Positions 27,261 through 36,187 are shown, counted from the first letter of the stretch. The stretch: DNA of 64,000 bases from Rhodococcus sp. BP22 (GCF_014281965.1 NZ_JACFTB010000001.1:682001-746000); one strand, 5' to 3'. Made by a program: numbers and translations. The notes: a model not told the origin generated them from the letters alone.

Positions 27261-28061
27261 TCAGTCCGGTGTGTTCGGAGAATAAGTGGCCAATGCGGTC
27301 CCATGCTGCCAATGTGCTAGGAGATTCGCTGCGAGTTCGCGATATGCCTGCGCGCCCTTGCTCTTTCGTCCCGAGAGCACCGTCGACCCTGAAGCCGTAG
27401 CCTCCGCAAACCGGACAGTTCGCGGGATCGGTGGCGACAGAACCGGCAGATCGTAACGATCGGATACGTCGCCGAGCACATCCCTGCTGTGGGTGGTCCG
27501 AGCATCGAACAGAGTCGGCAGAGCACCGAGCAGAGTCAGATCAGGATTGGTGATCTGCTGGATCTCCGAGACGGTCCGAAGTAACTGTCCGACACCACGA
27601 TGCGCGAGAGTTTCACATTGCAGTGGAACGAGCACCGATTGGGCTGCGGTGAGGCCGTTGAGGGTCAACACCCCCAGCGACGGAGGGCAGTCGATGATGA
27701 CGACGTCGAAATTGTCGATCACCGGCGCCAACGCTCGCTTGAGGGCATATTCTCGTCCCGGACGCATGAGGAGCAGCGCTTCGGCACCGGCAAGATCGAT
27801 CATCGCGGGCAGCAGCATGATGCCCTCGTCGGTTTCGATGAGCACGTCGGAAACATTTTTGTCGCCGGTGAGGACTTCATGCACGGATGAATCGAGTTTG
27901 TCGGGGTTGTGACCCAACGAAAACGTCAGGCACCCCTGCGGATCGAGATCGACCACGAGAACACGCTGGTCGAGCGCGTGAAGTGCTGCCGCCAGCGACG
28001 CAACCGTCGTCGTTTTTGCGACGCCACCCTTCTGATTGGCCACTGCCAGTACTGTCGTCAC
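27261..28061 (-). CDS. ParA/Soj-family ATPase
   Basis: A 266-residue P-loop ATPase with the deviant Walker A KGGVAKTT at 11-18, DLDPQGCLT, and VVIIDCPPSLG. It belongs to the ParA/MinD superfamily, which positions cargo on the nucleoid or cell pole. There is no parB next to it, and it lies outside the origin-proximal parAB locus, so it is an orphan ParA (equivalent to Rv3213c). The GTG at 28061 has AAGGA eight bases upstream and gives the same length as the mycobacterial protein. Confidence 0.92.
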   Translation of the reverse strand: MTTVLAVANQKGGVAKTTTVASLAAALHALDQRVLVVDLDPQGCLTFSLGHNPDKLDSSVHEVLTGDKNVSDVLIETDEGIMLLPAMIDLAGAEALLLMRPGREYALKRALAPVIDNFDVVIIDCPPSLGVLTLNGLTAAQSVLVPLQCETLAHRGVGQLLRTVSEIQQITNPDLTLLGALPTLFDARTTHSRDVLGDVSDRYDLPVLSPPIPRTVRFAEATASGSTVLSGRKSKGAQAYRELAANLLAHWQHGTALATYSPNTPD

Positions 28062-28175
28062 ACCGCTGATCCTTGCGTACAAAACACGACAGAGCCAGGC
28101 GAATGCGAATGTGGGCGCGTCGAAACCGAATCCGATGCGCCCATATCCCGGGAAACAACCGTATTGGGAACGATC

Positions 28176-29657
28176 TCAGTGCAGCATGACTGGAGTCTCG
28201 GTGTTCACATCGCCGCGAGCCTCGTACTTCCTTCGAGGAAGGAAGTACGCCGGTACGAAGGTCAGCAAGATGAGAACGAGCGCGACCGTGAACGTCGTAC
28301 CGAAAGCGCTCGCGGAGATGTCGAGCGCGTCGGCCGGGGACGTCGCCTGTGCGACATTCTTGATCTGATTGGTCAGCACCACGGACATCACGGCGGTGCC
28401 GATGGACCCCGCTGTCTGCTGCACGATGTTCATCAATGTCGACCCACGTGCGACCTCGTGGTGGGTGAGTGTCTGCAGCGCGGCAGTCATGATCGGCATC
28501 ATCGTGGATCCGAGTCCCATGCCCATCACGAACAGTGCGCCCAACAGAAGGACATACGAGGTATCCGGTCCGACCTGCGTGAACACCGCCATTCCTGCCG
28601 AGATGAACACCATTCCGACGAGCACTACCTTTCCGGGTCCAATCCGGTCTGCAAGCGTCCCCGCGAGCGGCATGGTGAGCATCGCACCGATGCCTTGAGG
28701 TGCAAGAAGAAGACCGGCAGCGAGTGTGGTCTCACCCCGAATCTGCAGGAAATAGCTCGGAAAGAGCAATCCTGCGCCCATGAATGCCACCGTGAACAAC
28801 GTCGTCGTGACGACCGCCACCGTCAGCGGCTTGTTTGCAAACAGTCGCAGGTCGATCAAGGGATGCTCGGTGCGCAGCGCGTGAAGCACGAACAGGCCGA
28901 TCAGAATCAGCCCCGCGATCGCCGACACCAACACCCGTGCCGAGAGAATCGTTCCCGTTTCAGGGATCGACGACACCCCGAACAAGAAGAGGGCAAGACC
29001 CGGCGACAGCATCAACATGCCGAGGAAATCGAAGGACTCCGACGGCGTCGGATCGTCCTTCGGGAAGATTGTGATCGCAGCGACGAGTGCTATCGCGCCG
29101 ATCGGAACGTTGATAAGAAAGATCCAGTGCCAGCTTGCTGTTTCGATCAACCAACCACCGAGAATGGGACCACTGATGGGACCGAGCAACATCGGGACAC
29201 CGAGGACTGCCATCACGCGGCCGATACGCTCCGGCCCAGCAGCCCGGGTCATGATCGTCATGCCGAGCGGCATCAGCATTCCGCCGCCGAGGCCTTGGAG
29301 CACTCGGAACGCGATGAGCGTGGTGATGTCCCAAGCAAAGCTGCACAGCACCGAGCCGAGAACGAACAGAATCAATGCGGTGATGTAGAGGCGCTTGGTT
29401 CCGAATCGGTCTGCGGCCCAGCCCGTCAGAGGGATCACCGTGGCGAGCGCGAGTGTGTAGCCCGTCATCGTCCATGCCACGGTGGCATAGGTAGCGTCGA
29501 AGACTTCCATGAACGTGGGTAGCGCAACACTGACCACGGTGACGTCGAGTATCGACATGATCGCACCCAGAACCACGACTCCAGCGACCTTCAACACGGC
29601 TGAATCGAGTTTTTCCGATGCAGCGGGAGTCGGTGGTGATGTTCCTGGCTTCGTCAT
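28176..29657 (-). CDS. DHA2-family MFS drug exporter (EmrB/QacA type)
   Basis: A 493-residue protein with about 14 membrane helices. MSILDVTVVSVALPTF in TM1, GWAADRFGTKRLY in the A loop and GPILGGWLIETASWHWIF in TM5 mark the DHA2 subfamily of proton-driven exporters. The substrate cannot be predicted; relatives export drugs, dyes or lipophilic compounds. ATG at 29657 has AAGGA about ten bases upstream. The gene is absent at this place in M. tuberculosis, so it is likely a lineage-specific insertion between the ParA and phosphatase genes. Confidence 0.93.
   Translation of the reverse strand: MTKPGTSPPTPAASEKLDSAVLKVAGVVVLGAIMSILDVTVVSVALPTFMEVFDATYATVAWTMTGYTLALATVIPLTGWAADRFGTKRLYITALILFVLGSVLCSFAWDITTLIAFRVLQGLGGGMLMPLGMTIMTRAAGPERIGRVMAVLGVPMLLGPISGPILGGWLIETASWHWIFLINVPIGAIALVAAITIFPKDDPTPSESFDFLGMLMLSPGLALFLFGVSSIPETGTILSARVLVSAIAGLILIGLFVLHALRTEHPLIDLRLFANKPLTVAVVTTTLFTVAFMGAGLLFPSYFLQIRGETTLAAGLLLAPQGIGAMLTMPLAGTLADRIGPGKVVLVGMVFISAGMAVFTQVGPDTSYVLLLGALFVMGMGLGSTMMPIMTAALQTLTHHEVARGSTLMNIVQQTAGSIGTAVMSVVLTNQIKNVAQATSPADALDISASAFGTTFTVALVLILLTFVPAYFLPRRKYEARGDVNTETPVMLH
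28223..28249. repeat. 12-bp hairpin inside the 3' end of the exporter gene
   Basis: A perfect inverted repeat CGTACTTCCTTC / GAAGGAAGTACG with a three-base loop lies within the last about 25 codons of the DHA2 exporter gene. It encodes the C-terminal FLPRRKYEA segment. It may be an intragenic attenuation or mRNA-stability element, or a by-product of the codons. Confidence 0.45.
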
Positions 29658-29909
29658 AGATCGAGAGTCCTTCGAGTAGGCGAGCGCTGTGTTGTATTCG
29701 CACCGGGCCGATTCGCGCAGCGTCACACGAAAGCATCGTCGAATCTTGGTGCGAGATTTTGGCAGATACGTCCGACACGGTCGAAAAGTGCAACGCGTGC
29801 AGACGAACAAGGTCTGATCAGTATTCCCTGTCGCCGCAATACGCTCAATCCGTTTTGCCGGCGGATGCACCGTGTGGACTGTGAAACCCGACACGGCATC
29901 ATTGCGGGT

Positions 29910-30536
29910 ATGACGATCTCGAACTCCGGTACCACCGGCCGGGTCGTGCTCCTCCGGCACGGCGAAACCGAATGGGCAACAAGTGGCCGGCACACCGGAA
30001 CCACGGACGTGCCACTGACAGCAGTCGGCGAGCAGCAGGCCGTTGCTGCAGGCGAACTCATCGTAGAACTCGAGCTGCGCGACCCGCTGGTCCTGTCGAG
30101 CCCACGCGCGCGGGCTCAGCGAACCGCCCAGCTCGCCGGCCTGACGGTCGACCGAGAGTGGGACGCGCTCTCCGAAGTCGACTACGGAGACTACGAGGGC
30201 CTGACCTCACCCGAAATACACACAACCGTGCCGCACTGGACCGTGTGGACGCACCCGTGCCCGAACGGTGAGTCGATCGACGATTTCGGCTCCCGTGCCG
30301 ATCTCGTGCTTTCCGTCGTACTGCCGGTCATGGTCGAACGCGACGTCGTCCTCGTCGGACATGGCCATTTTTCGCGGGCTTTGCTCACTCGATGGTTAGA
30401 ACTGCCTGTCGCCGAGGGGAAACGCTTCGCAATGGCTCCTGCGGCGTACTCGGTGCTGGGCTTCGATCATTCGTATCGACAGCTCGTCGTCCACAACATC
30501 AATCCGTCGGTGCGAACCGGGAGAAAGAAGCGGTGA
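29910..30536 (+). CDS. histidine phosphatase family protein (Rv3214-like)
   Basis: A 208-residue histidine phosphatase: LLRHGETEW with the phosphorylated His17, the SSPRARAQRTAQ arginine segment and VLVGHGHFSRALL near 153. M. tuberculosis Rv3214, long annotated as a phosphoglycerate mutase (gpm2), was shown to be an acid phosphatase; the same is likely here. The entC gene that follows in M. tuberculosis is missing; instead the GNAT gene begins inside the stop codon (GTGA). Confidence 0.88.
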   Translation: MTISNSGTTGRVVLLRHGETEWATSGRHTGTTDVPLTAVGEQQAVAAGELIVELELRDPLVLSSPRARAQRTAQLAGLTVDREWDALSEVDYGDYEGLTSPEIHTTVPHWTVWTHPCPNGESIDDFGSRADLVLSVVLPVMVERDVVLVGHGHFSRALLTRWLELPVAEGKRFAMAPAAYSVLGFDHSYRQLVVHNINPSVRTGRKKR

Positions 30537-31027
30537 GCAGCATGATCCGACGAGCGAACGAGAACGATGTGGAAGCCATCACCGGGCTCGTGTACGAACT
30601 GGCCGACTACGAGGAATCGCTCGAACACTGCACGGTGAAACCCGAGCAGATCGCTGCCGCTCTATTCGGCCCAGCACCTTCGGTGTTCGCCCACGTCGCC
30701 GAAAACGATGGCGAGATCGTGGGAGTGGCTCTGTGGTTCCTGAACTTCTCCACCTGGGATGGCGTCAACGGCATCTATCTCGAAGACCTCTATGTCAAAC
30801 CCGCATTTCGCGGAGCGGGCCATGGCAGAGCCCTACTCGCTGCACTGGCCACGGAGTGCATCGAGAAGGGGTACACCCGGTTGAGCTGGTGGGTGCTCGA
30901 TTGGAACACCCCGTCGATCGGCTTCTACCGTTCACTCGGCGCTCTCGCTCAGGACGAGTGGACGACGTTCCGGATGACCGGTGATGCACTGGCTGCCCTC
31001 GCGAATACGCCCAGCTCGAGCGAGTAG
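30533..31027 (+). CDS. GNAT-family N-acetyltransferase
   Basis: A 164-residue GNAT protein. LEDLYVKPAFRGAGHGRALL gives the acetyl-CoA-binding R-x-x-G-x-G/A motif, and the RLSWWVLDWNTPSIGFYRSLGA tail (two parts, WWVLDWN and GFYRSLGA) matches diamine/spermidine-type acetyltransferases. The substrate is unknown. GTG at 30533 overlaps the phosphatase stop by four bases; an ATG at 30542 is the alternative start. Equivalent in place to Rv3216. Confidence 0.87.
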   Translation: MSSMIRRANENDVEAITGLVYELADYEESLEHCTVKPEQIAAALFGPAPSVFAHVAENDGEIVGVALWFLNFSTWDGVNGIYLEDLYVKPAFRGAGHGRALLAALATECIEKGYTRLSWWVLDWNTPSIGFYRSLGALAQDEWTTFRMTGDALAALANTPSSSE

Positions 31028-31066
31028 TCGGGCGGGCCTACCGAATGCACAGCAGAGTGCCGTCGT

Positions 31067-31489
31067 CTACATCTCTTCGTCGACGTCCCCGTACTCGGCG
31101 GCCATCCATCTCGACGACGGCGGGCTGAAAAGCAGCACCAGGATCGCGATCACCACCAGTCCGAGCAACGCACCGTACAGCGGCTGATGCGAGTCGGTGA
31201 GCAGCGACCAGACGACCGGCAACAGGAGGAACTGTACGACCAGCGCGATGGCTCGCGCCCAACGCTTACCCGCCACCAGTGCCCCACCCGCAGCTCCGAC
31301 GGCCAGTCCGACCACTGCGAACCATCCGGCGGTTCCGTAGCCGTTCGCGGCGGAATCCTCGACGCCGCCGACAGCGCGGACAAGTAGAACTACGGCAACG
31401 ACCGACGCCACAAGCCCTTGGAGGGCGACGAGCACCCCGGCGGACCGGAAGGTCGAAGGCGGCACCAGTGGCTGCGAAGGCGTTGACAC
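31067..31489 (-). CDS. small four-helix membrane protein (Rv3217c-like)
   Basis: A 140-residue integral membrane protein with four hydrophobic segments (GVLVALQGLVASVVAVVLL, the AGWFAVVGLAVGAAGGALV part, AIALVVQFLLLPVVW, YGALLGLVVIAILVLLF) and a short acidic C terminus (GDVDEEM). I recognise no functional family. It converges on the GNAT gene and is divergent from the lipid kinase gene, as in mycobacteria. GTG start. Confidence 0.8.
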   Translation of the reverse strand: MSTPSQPLVPPSTFRSAGVLVALQGLVASVVAVVLLVRAVGGVEDSAANGYGTAGWFAVVGLAVGAAGGALVAGKRWARAIALVVQFLLLPVVWSLLTDSHQPLYGALLGLVVIAILVLLFSPPSSRWMAAEYGDVDEEM

Positions 31490-31535
31490 CCGGCCAGCCT
31501 AGAACACCGCCGTCGGACCGCTAGGCTGATGCCCC

Positions 31536-32492
31536 GTGCGCGCGCTTCTGATCGTCAACCCCAATGCGACATCGACCACTCCTGCTGCCCGTGACCTGTT
31601 GGCGCACGCGCTGTCGAGCCGCGTTCGCGTCACGGTCGCCCACACCACGCACCGAGATCACGCGGCCGAACTGGCACGCGAAGCTCGGGAGGACGGTATG
31701 GGTCTGGTCATCGTCCACGGTGGTGACGGCACGGTGAACGAGGTCATCAACGGGCTTCTCGGTGTTCCGCTTCCGACGTCGATGCGATCAGTGACGATCG
31801 GGGCCATCCCGGCTTTGGCCGTGGTACCTGGAGGCAGTGCCAATGTCTTCGCCCGCTCCCTAGGAATCGAACCCGACCCGGTGGCTGCCACGAATCAGCT
31901 CATCGAGCTTCTCGCGTCGCGGTCGAGGCGGACGATCGGCCTCGCTCACTGCGACAACCGATGGTTCACATTCAATGCCGGCCTCGGACTCGATGCCGAC
32001 GTATGTCGTGCGATCGACGCGAGCCGCAAGGACGGACGCCAGGTTTCCGCCACTCGCTATGTTCGGGCGGCCGTCCGTGAGTTCTTTCGGCACAAACGTC
32101 ACGAGCCGATGTTGACAGTCGAGGTGCCGGGCCACGACCCGATCACCGGCGTGCATTACGCGTTCGTCTCCAATTCGAGTCCGTGGACCTATCTCAATGC
32201 CAGGCCGGTTCACACCAATCCCGGGACCACGTTCGATACCGGACTCGGGTTGTTCGCCATGCGGACGACCAAGGTGGTGCCGAGCCTTCTGGTGTCGCGA
32301 CAACTTCTGTCTCCCGGGGCAGAACCCAAGTCTCGCAATCTCTTTCGCATCGACGACGTGCCTCGAATCAAGATTACCTCGACCGAACCGATCGGCCTGC
32401 AGATGGACGGCGACTACCTCGGGGAGCGCACCGAAGCCGAATTCTTCGCAACTCCGTCTGCACTGGAAGTCATAGCCCCGCCGTCGGAATGA
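31536..32492 (+). CDS. diacylglycerol kinase-family protein (Rv3218-like)
   Basis: A 318-residue protein of the DAG/sphingosine kinase fold. LLIVNPNATS at the N terminus and VIVHGGDGTVNEVINGLLG carry the GGDGT nucleotide motif; PGGSANVFARSLG and a late LQMDGDYLG complete the family signature. It probably phosphorylates a lipid such as diacylglycerol or a related lipid. GTG start with no clear ribosome site. It lies upstream of whiB1 with a 311-base gap. Confidence 0.87.
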   Translation: MRALLIVNPNATSTTPAARDLLAHALSSRVRVTVAHTTHRDHAAELAREAREDGMGLVIVHGGDGTVNEVINGLLGVPLPTSMRSVTIGAIPALAVVPGGSANVFARSLGIEPDPVAATNQLIELLASRSRRTIGLAHCDNRWFTFNAGLGLDADVCRAIDASRKDGRQVSATRYVRAAVREFFRHKRHEPMLTVEVPGHDPITGVHYAFVSNSSPWTYLNARPVHTNPGTTFDTGLGLFAMRTTKVVPSLLVSRQLLSPGAEPKSRNLFRIDDVPRIKITSTEPIGLQMDGDYLGERTEAEFFATPSALEVIAPPSE

Positions 32493-32803
32493 CCCCCGCG
32501 CTGACGGGTGGAGAAGCCAGCTTCACCCTCGTCCGGCCAGACTCGTCCAGCCTGTTTTCCGCCGCATTTACCACGGCAGCGACTATGGTGTATAGCGAGA
32601 ATTCGCCATGAGGGGTACAAAGGAGCGCAGGAGGCTTGAAGCACCCTAACAGAGTGAGCTTGACCACGGTCACGCGGCAATCTATTGACTTCCCCTGAGT
32701 TCGTGAAAGCATTCACAAGCAACAGAGCGGAAACATTGGTTACGCACTCGCGAACATCAATGAAACGGAAAACGGTGCTTCGGCGCCCGGTAAGGAGCAG
32801 AGG
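32493..32803. promoter_or_regulatory. whiB1 upstream region
   Basis: A 311-base gap without a convincing gene. It is AT-richer near 32570-32600 and 32680-32760. A TTGACC-AC-GGTCA palindrome lies near 32657-32670, and TTGACT near 32684 could be a -35. In M. tuberculosis the whiB1 promoter is controlled by a CRP-type protein; I did not find a convincing TGTGA-N6-TCACA site here. Confidence 0.4.
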
Positions 32804-33058
32804 ATGGACTGGCGCCACAACGCTATTTGTCGCGACGAAGACCCGGAACTATTTTTCCCCGTGGGAAACAGTGGCCCGGCACTCGCACAAATCGCCGATG
32901 CCAAAGTCGTCTGCACGCGATGCCCTGTCACGGCTGAGTGCCTGTCATGGGCTCTCGAGTCCGGCCAGGATGCGGGCGTGTGGGGCGGTATGAGCGAAGA
33001 CGAGCGTCGCGCACTCAAGCGTCGTAACGCTCGTACGCGAGCACGTAGCTCCGTCTAA
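32804..33058 (+). CDS. whiB1: WhiB1 iron-sulfur transcription factor
   Basis: An 84-residue WhiB protein with cluster ligands Cys9, Cys37, Cys40 and Cys46 (C-x27-C-x2-C-x5-C), the GVWGG turn at 58-62 and a basic C terminus (RRALKRRNARTRARSS) for DNA contact. WhiB1 binds the sigma-A region 4 and uses a nitric-oxide-sensitive [4Fe-4S] cluster; it is essential in mycobacteria. ATG preceded by GGAG. It is followed by a strong terminator and is a stand-alone gene facing pdtaS. Confidence 0.96.
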   Translation: MDWRHNAICRDEDPELFFPVGNSGPALAQIADAKVVCTRCPVTAECLSWALESGQDAGVWGGMSEDERRALKRRNARTRARSSV

Positions 33059-33085
33059 CGTTCCCAGGAACAAGAGCAGAAAATA

Positions 33086-33114
33086 ACTCGGTCCGCATCG
33101 GACCGAGTTTTTTT
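33086..33114. terminator. intrinsic terminator after whiB1
   Basis: A ten-base stem ACTCGGTCCG / CGGACCGAGT with a three-base loop is followed by seven T residues (33108-33114). It ends whiB1 transcription 27 bases past the stop; the A-rich stretch on the left arm (AAAATAA) could also help terminate pdtaS from the other strand. Confidence 0.92.
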
Positions 33115-33133
33115 CTGCGCGAACACGCTCGAA

Positions 33134-34612
33134 TCAGATCCTCGGACCGCGTCTGCCCAATGGCACGCGAAGCGAGGCGTCGGTTCCGCCACCTGCGGCG
33201 CGATGCAGCCCCAGCGACCCACCCAGCTCCGCCGAGACGAGCGTCCGCACGATTTGCAGCCCTAGTCCCTCGGACTTCTCCAGAGAGAAGCCAGGAGGCA
33301 GGCCTGGACCGTCGTCGTGGACAACGACGTCGAGCCACCGCGCCGATCGGTCTGCCGTGATGCGGACCACTCCATCGGTACTCGCCACGAAACCGTGCTC
33401 CATGGCATTCTGGACCAACTCTGCGAGCACCATGACCAGCGGCGTTGCACGTTCGGCGGAAAAGACCCCCAGCGCGCCCTCCCGCACGACGCGAACGCGC
33501 GGATTGACTGTCGCAATGTCCAACATGATGGGCACCAACCGGTCGACTATCTCGTCGAGGTCGACTTCCTCGTCCACCGACATCGAGAGCATTTCGTGAA
33601 CCAGTGCGATCGAGGTCACCCTGCGCACCGATTCCGACAGCGCGATACGCGCCTCTTCGTTCTCCAGCCGTCTGGACTGCAGCCGTAACAGTGCAGCGAC
33701 AGTCTGCAAGTTGTTCTTCACCCGATGGTGAATCTCGCGGATGGTCGCATCTTTGCTCAGCAGAGCACGATCGCGGCGTTTGACTTCGGTGACGTCGCGC
33801 ACCAGCACTATTGCGCCGACGAATTCACCACGAGGTCGGAGCGGAAGGGTTCGAATCAGGACAGTCGCGCCGCGCGCATCGACTTCCATGCGATGACCCG
33901 CATCTCCCGAAGTGGAGGCCGCAATGTGGTCGGCCACCTCCTGGGAATCGAACGGGTCGGTGATCAAGGAACGCGTCACCGAGGCAAGATCCCGTCCCGA
34001 AAGCTCGGTCGCCAATCCCATCCGGTGATACGCCGACAGTGCGTTGGGGCTGGCATAGACAACCCGCCCATCGGTGTCGAGCCGAATGAAGCCGTCACCT
34101 GCACGCGGGGACGAGTTCACGTCGGTACGTTCGGCCGGCGTCGGAAACGTTCCTTCACTGATCATCCGGCAGAGGTCATCGGCACATTCTCGGTACGCGC
34201 TCTCCAGTGCACTGGGTGGCCGCTGCTGGGCGGGGTTGATATCGCGAGTGAGGACGGCGATGACGTGGTCGCCACACCTCACCGGCACGCTTTCGGTACC
34301 GGAAGCACCGCCGCGGACGATGTCGCGGGTGACCAACGAGTCGATCACGGTCGGGTGTTGCGACTCCGACACGATCGACCCCACCATGTCCTCGGTGAAG
34401 GCGGTGGAAGCCGTTGTCGGCCTGCACTGGGCAACGCAGAGCACTTCGGCATCGGGGCGATCGGCCGCGTTGCCGGTGCCGACCCACAGCAGCAGATCGG
34501 CAAAGGACAGGTCGGCCAGAAGCTGCCACTCCCCGACCACTCGCTGCAAATGATCGACGGCATCCCCGGGAAGATCGGTGTGCTCGGCAAGAAGGTCACT
34601 GAGAGTCGACAC
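33134..34612 (-). CDS. pdtaS: PdtaS-type sensor histidine kinase
   Basis: A 492-residue soluble kinase: an N-terminal GAF-like domain, a PAS domain (GFIRLDTDGRVVYASPNALSAY region), then a HisKA_2 helix with EIHHRVKNNLQ (phosphorylated His near 297) and an HATPase domain (LAELVQNAMEHGF, DDGPGLPPGF, GLGLQIV). It signals to the RNA-binding antiterminator PdtaR, which is not in the window. In mycobacteria this pair senses copper and nitric oxide. There are no membrane segments. The start is a GTG. Confidence 0.93.
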   Translation of the reverse strand: MSTLSDLLAEHTDLPGDAVDHLQRVVGEWQLLADLSFADLLLWVGTGNAADRPDAEVLCVAQCRPTTASTAFTEDMVGSIVSESQHPTVIDSLVTRDIVRGGASGTESVPVRCGDHVIAVLTRDINPAQQRPPSALESAYRECADDLCRMISEGTFPTPAERTDVNSSPRAGDGFIRLDTDGRVVYASPNALSAYHRMGLATELSGRDLASVTRSLITDPFDSQEVADHIAASTSGDAGHRMEVDARGATVLIRTLPLRPRGEFVGAIVLVRDVTEVKRRDRALLSKDATIREIHHRVKNNLQTVAALLRLQSRRLENEEARIALSESVRRVTSIALVHEMLSMSVDEEVDLDEIVDRLVPIMLDIATVNPRVRVVREGALGVFSAERATPLVMVLAELVQNAMEHGFVASTDGVVRITADRSARWLDVVVHDDGPGLPPGFSLEKSEGLGLQIVRTLVSAELGGSLGLHRAAGGGTDASLRVPLGRRGPRI

Positions 34613-34630
34613 GGTGGACGGCGACTGGGC

Positions 34631-34846
34631 TCAGGACACCACTGCGATGAGATCACCTTGTTTGATGACATCACCGACTTTCACGTCGATTTTGGTTACG
34701 GTGCCCGCAATTTCGGCCAGCACCGGAATCTCCATCTTCATCGATTCGAGAACCACGAGAGTGTCGCCGTGAGCGACTGTGTCCCCCTCTGCTACAACGA
34801 TCTCGAAGACAGTCGACACCATCTCTGCCCGCACGTCTTCGGCCAT
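34631..34846 (-). CDS. biotinyl/lipoyl carrier domain protein (TB7.3-like)
   Basis: A 71-residue single biotinyl domain with ESMKMEI around Lys37, the biotin attachment lysine. It equals M. tuberculosis Rv3221c (TB7.3), a free-standing biotin carrier whose acceptor enzyme is not established. ATG with GAGGAA seven bases upstream. Its stop is 18 bases ahead of pdtaS, so the two are probably cotranscribed. Confidence 0.93.
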   Translation of the reverse strand: MAEDVRAEMVSTVFEIVVAEGDTVAHGDTLVVLESMKMEIPVLAEIAGTVTKIDVKVGDVIKQGDLIAVVS

Positions 34847-34963
34847 GAATTTTCCTCTCGCTCAGTGATCCACACCACAAGCACCGCGAACTCATCAGGC
34901 ACCCGTAGAAGGACAGCCAATCACACGTGAAAGACTGTAGTGAACATACGAGAGGAGCTACAC

Positions 34964-35038
34964 ATGGGTAAGCGTGGGCGTAAGAAGCGCAGTCGCAAGA
35001 ACAACAAGGCAAATCACGGCAAGCGTCCGAACAGCTGA
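34964..35038 (+). CDS. ribosomal protein bL37
   Basis: A 24-residue, highly basic peptide: MGKRGRKKRSRKNNKANH then GKRPNS. It matches the mycobacterial large-subunit protein bL37, found in ribosome structures as a tiny actinobacterial-specific component. AGGAG lies seven bases before the ATG, and a strong terminator follows 20 bases after the stop, which is good evidence for a real single gene. It is easily missed because of its length. Confidence 0.9.
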   Translation: MGKRGRKKRSRKNNKANHGKRPNS

Positions 35039-35058
35039 CGCTCGGACCGAGAACCGAG

Positions 35059-35095
35059 AAAGGCCAGGGAGCTTGAAACGCTCCCTGGCCTTTTT
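35059..35095. terminator. intrinsic terminator after bL37
   Basis: A 14-base perfect stem AAAGGCCAGGGAGC / GCTCCCTGGCCTTT with a seven-base loop is followed by further T residues. It follows bL37 directly, and with A residues on the left arm it can also stop rshA transcription from the opposite strand. Confidence 0.93.
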
Positions 35096-35129
35096 CTGTT
35101 TCTATCGAACCAACGTAGTCCTGAATGTC

Positions 35130-35432
35130 TCAGTCGAATTCGGTCTGCCGAATCAGGACCGTTCTCCGGATCTCGATGCTGAGGCGCTCGCGCAGACCAC
35201 TCGGGGCTTGATCTCCACCACACTTACGACTGATCAGGTTCTTGACCTTCTCCTCGATACCGTAGGCCGCGAAGCACGACCCGCAATCGTCTATGTGCTT
35301 CTGTAGACGCTGCCGGCTGGCGTCGTCGCACTCGTCGTCGAGCATCAGCCATACATCGGCGATCACCGCCGAGCAGTCGAGATTGTCGAACTCGCTTTGC
35401 CCCGCATCGTCGGGAGTTGCCTCGGACGTCAC
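35130..35432 (-). CDS. rshA: zinc-containing anti-sigma factor RshA
   Basis: A 100-residue ZAS-family anti-sigma factor with the motif His46-x3-Cys50-x2-Cys53 (KHIDDCGSC), plus other cysteines (Cys20, Cys35). The redox-sensitive zinc site releases the sigma factor under disulfide stress. GTG at 35432 overlaps the sigH stop (GTGA), giving coupled translation and near 1:1 stoichiometry. Equivalent to Rv3221A. Confidence 0.95.
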   Translation of the reverse strand: MTSEATPDDAGQSEFDNLDCSAVIADVWLMLDDECDDASRQRLQKHIDDCGSCFAAYGIEEKVKNLISRKCGGDQAPSGLRERLSIEIRRTVLIRQTEFD

Positions 35433-36187
35433 TTCGACACCTCCTGCTCGTACGCATCGACAGCGCCGTTGCGGTTGAATCCACGCTCACGGGCCACACC
35501 AGCGAGCAGGCCCCTCAGTTGCTTACGACCACGATGTAAACGCGACATAACCGTTCCGATCGGCGTTCCCATGATCTCGGCGATCTCCTTGTAGGGAAAA
35601 CCTTCCACGTCTGCGTAGTACACAGCCATTCGGAAGTCCTCGGGCAGAGATTGCAACGCGGCCTTTATGTCGTCATCGGGAAGTGTGTCCAGCGCTTCCA
35701 CCTCGGCGGAACGCAAACCGATGGACGAGTGCTCAGCGGTAGCGGCCAACTGCCAATCCGTGATCTCGTCGGTCGGGTATTGAGCCGGCTGGCGTTGCTT
35801 CTTGCGATAAGAGTTGATGTAGGTATTGGTCAGGATGCGATACAGCCATGCCTTGAGATTCGTACCCTCACGGAACGACCTGAACGCCGTGTACGCCTTG
35901 ACGTACGTTTCTTGAACCAGATCCTCCGCATCGGCAGGATTGCGGGTCATTCGCAGTGCTGCACCGTACAGCTGATCCAGCATCGGGAGCGCGTCACGTT
36001 CGAAACGCTCGGTCAGCTCGGTCGCCGATTCAGCTGTCGCCTGAGCTTTCGGCTCGACTTCCTCCACGCTGATCCCTTCGGTAGCCATGTTCGACCAGGC
36101 TACCGCGGGCGAGGGCAGCCCCAAAACGTAGATCGCTTCGTTACCGACAGGTGTGCGCGAGGGGCGCTCTGTTGTCGAAACCGTCAC
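35429..36187 (-). CDS. sigH: ECF sigma factor SigH
   Basis: A 252-residue group 4 sigma factor. Region 2 (about 60-130) includes [18 protein letters not shown] and [22 protein letters not shown]; region 4 (about 175-235) includes [21 protein letters not shown]. This is the SigH/SigR oxidative and heat stress sigma factor. GTG at 36187 has AAGGG eight bases upstream; the protein is about 35 residues longer at the N terminus than in M. tuberculosis, and a start at the internal ATG ([10 protein letters not shown]) is possible. A SigH-type promoter lies upstream, so it is autoregulated. Confidence 0.95.
   Translation of the reverse strand: MTVSTTERPSRTPVGNEAIYVLGLPSPAVAWSNMATEGISVEEVEPKAQATAESATELTERFERDALPMLDQLYGAALRMTRNPADAEDLVQETYVKAYTAFRSFREGTNLKAWLYRILTNTYINSYRKKQRQPAQYPTDEITDWQLAATAEHSSIGLRSAEVEALDTLPDDDIKAALQSLPEDFRMAVYYADVEGFPYKEIAEIMGTPIGTVMSRLHRGRKQLRGLLAGVARERGFNRNGAVDAYEQEVSK

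Noticed and set aside
27909-29522. 537-codon plus-strand frame opposite the DHA2 exporter
   Set aside because: Extreme Arg/His/Gln bias typical of the reverse of a membrane protein gene; the exporter has clear motifs.
32493-32803. CRP-type TGTGA-N6-TCACA site in the whiB1 promoter
   Set aside because: GTGA and TCAC half-sites occur near 32652-32675, but with about twelve bases between them, too far apart for the consensus.
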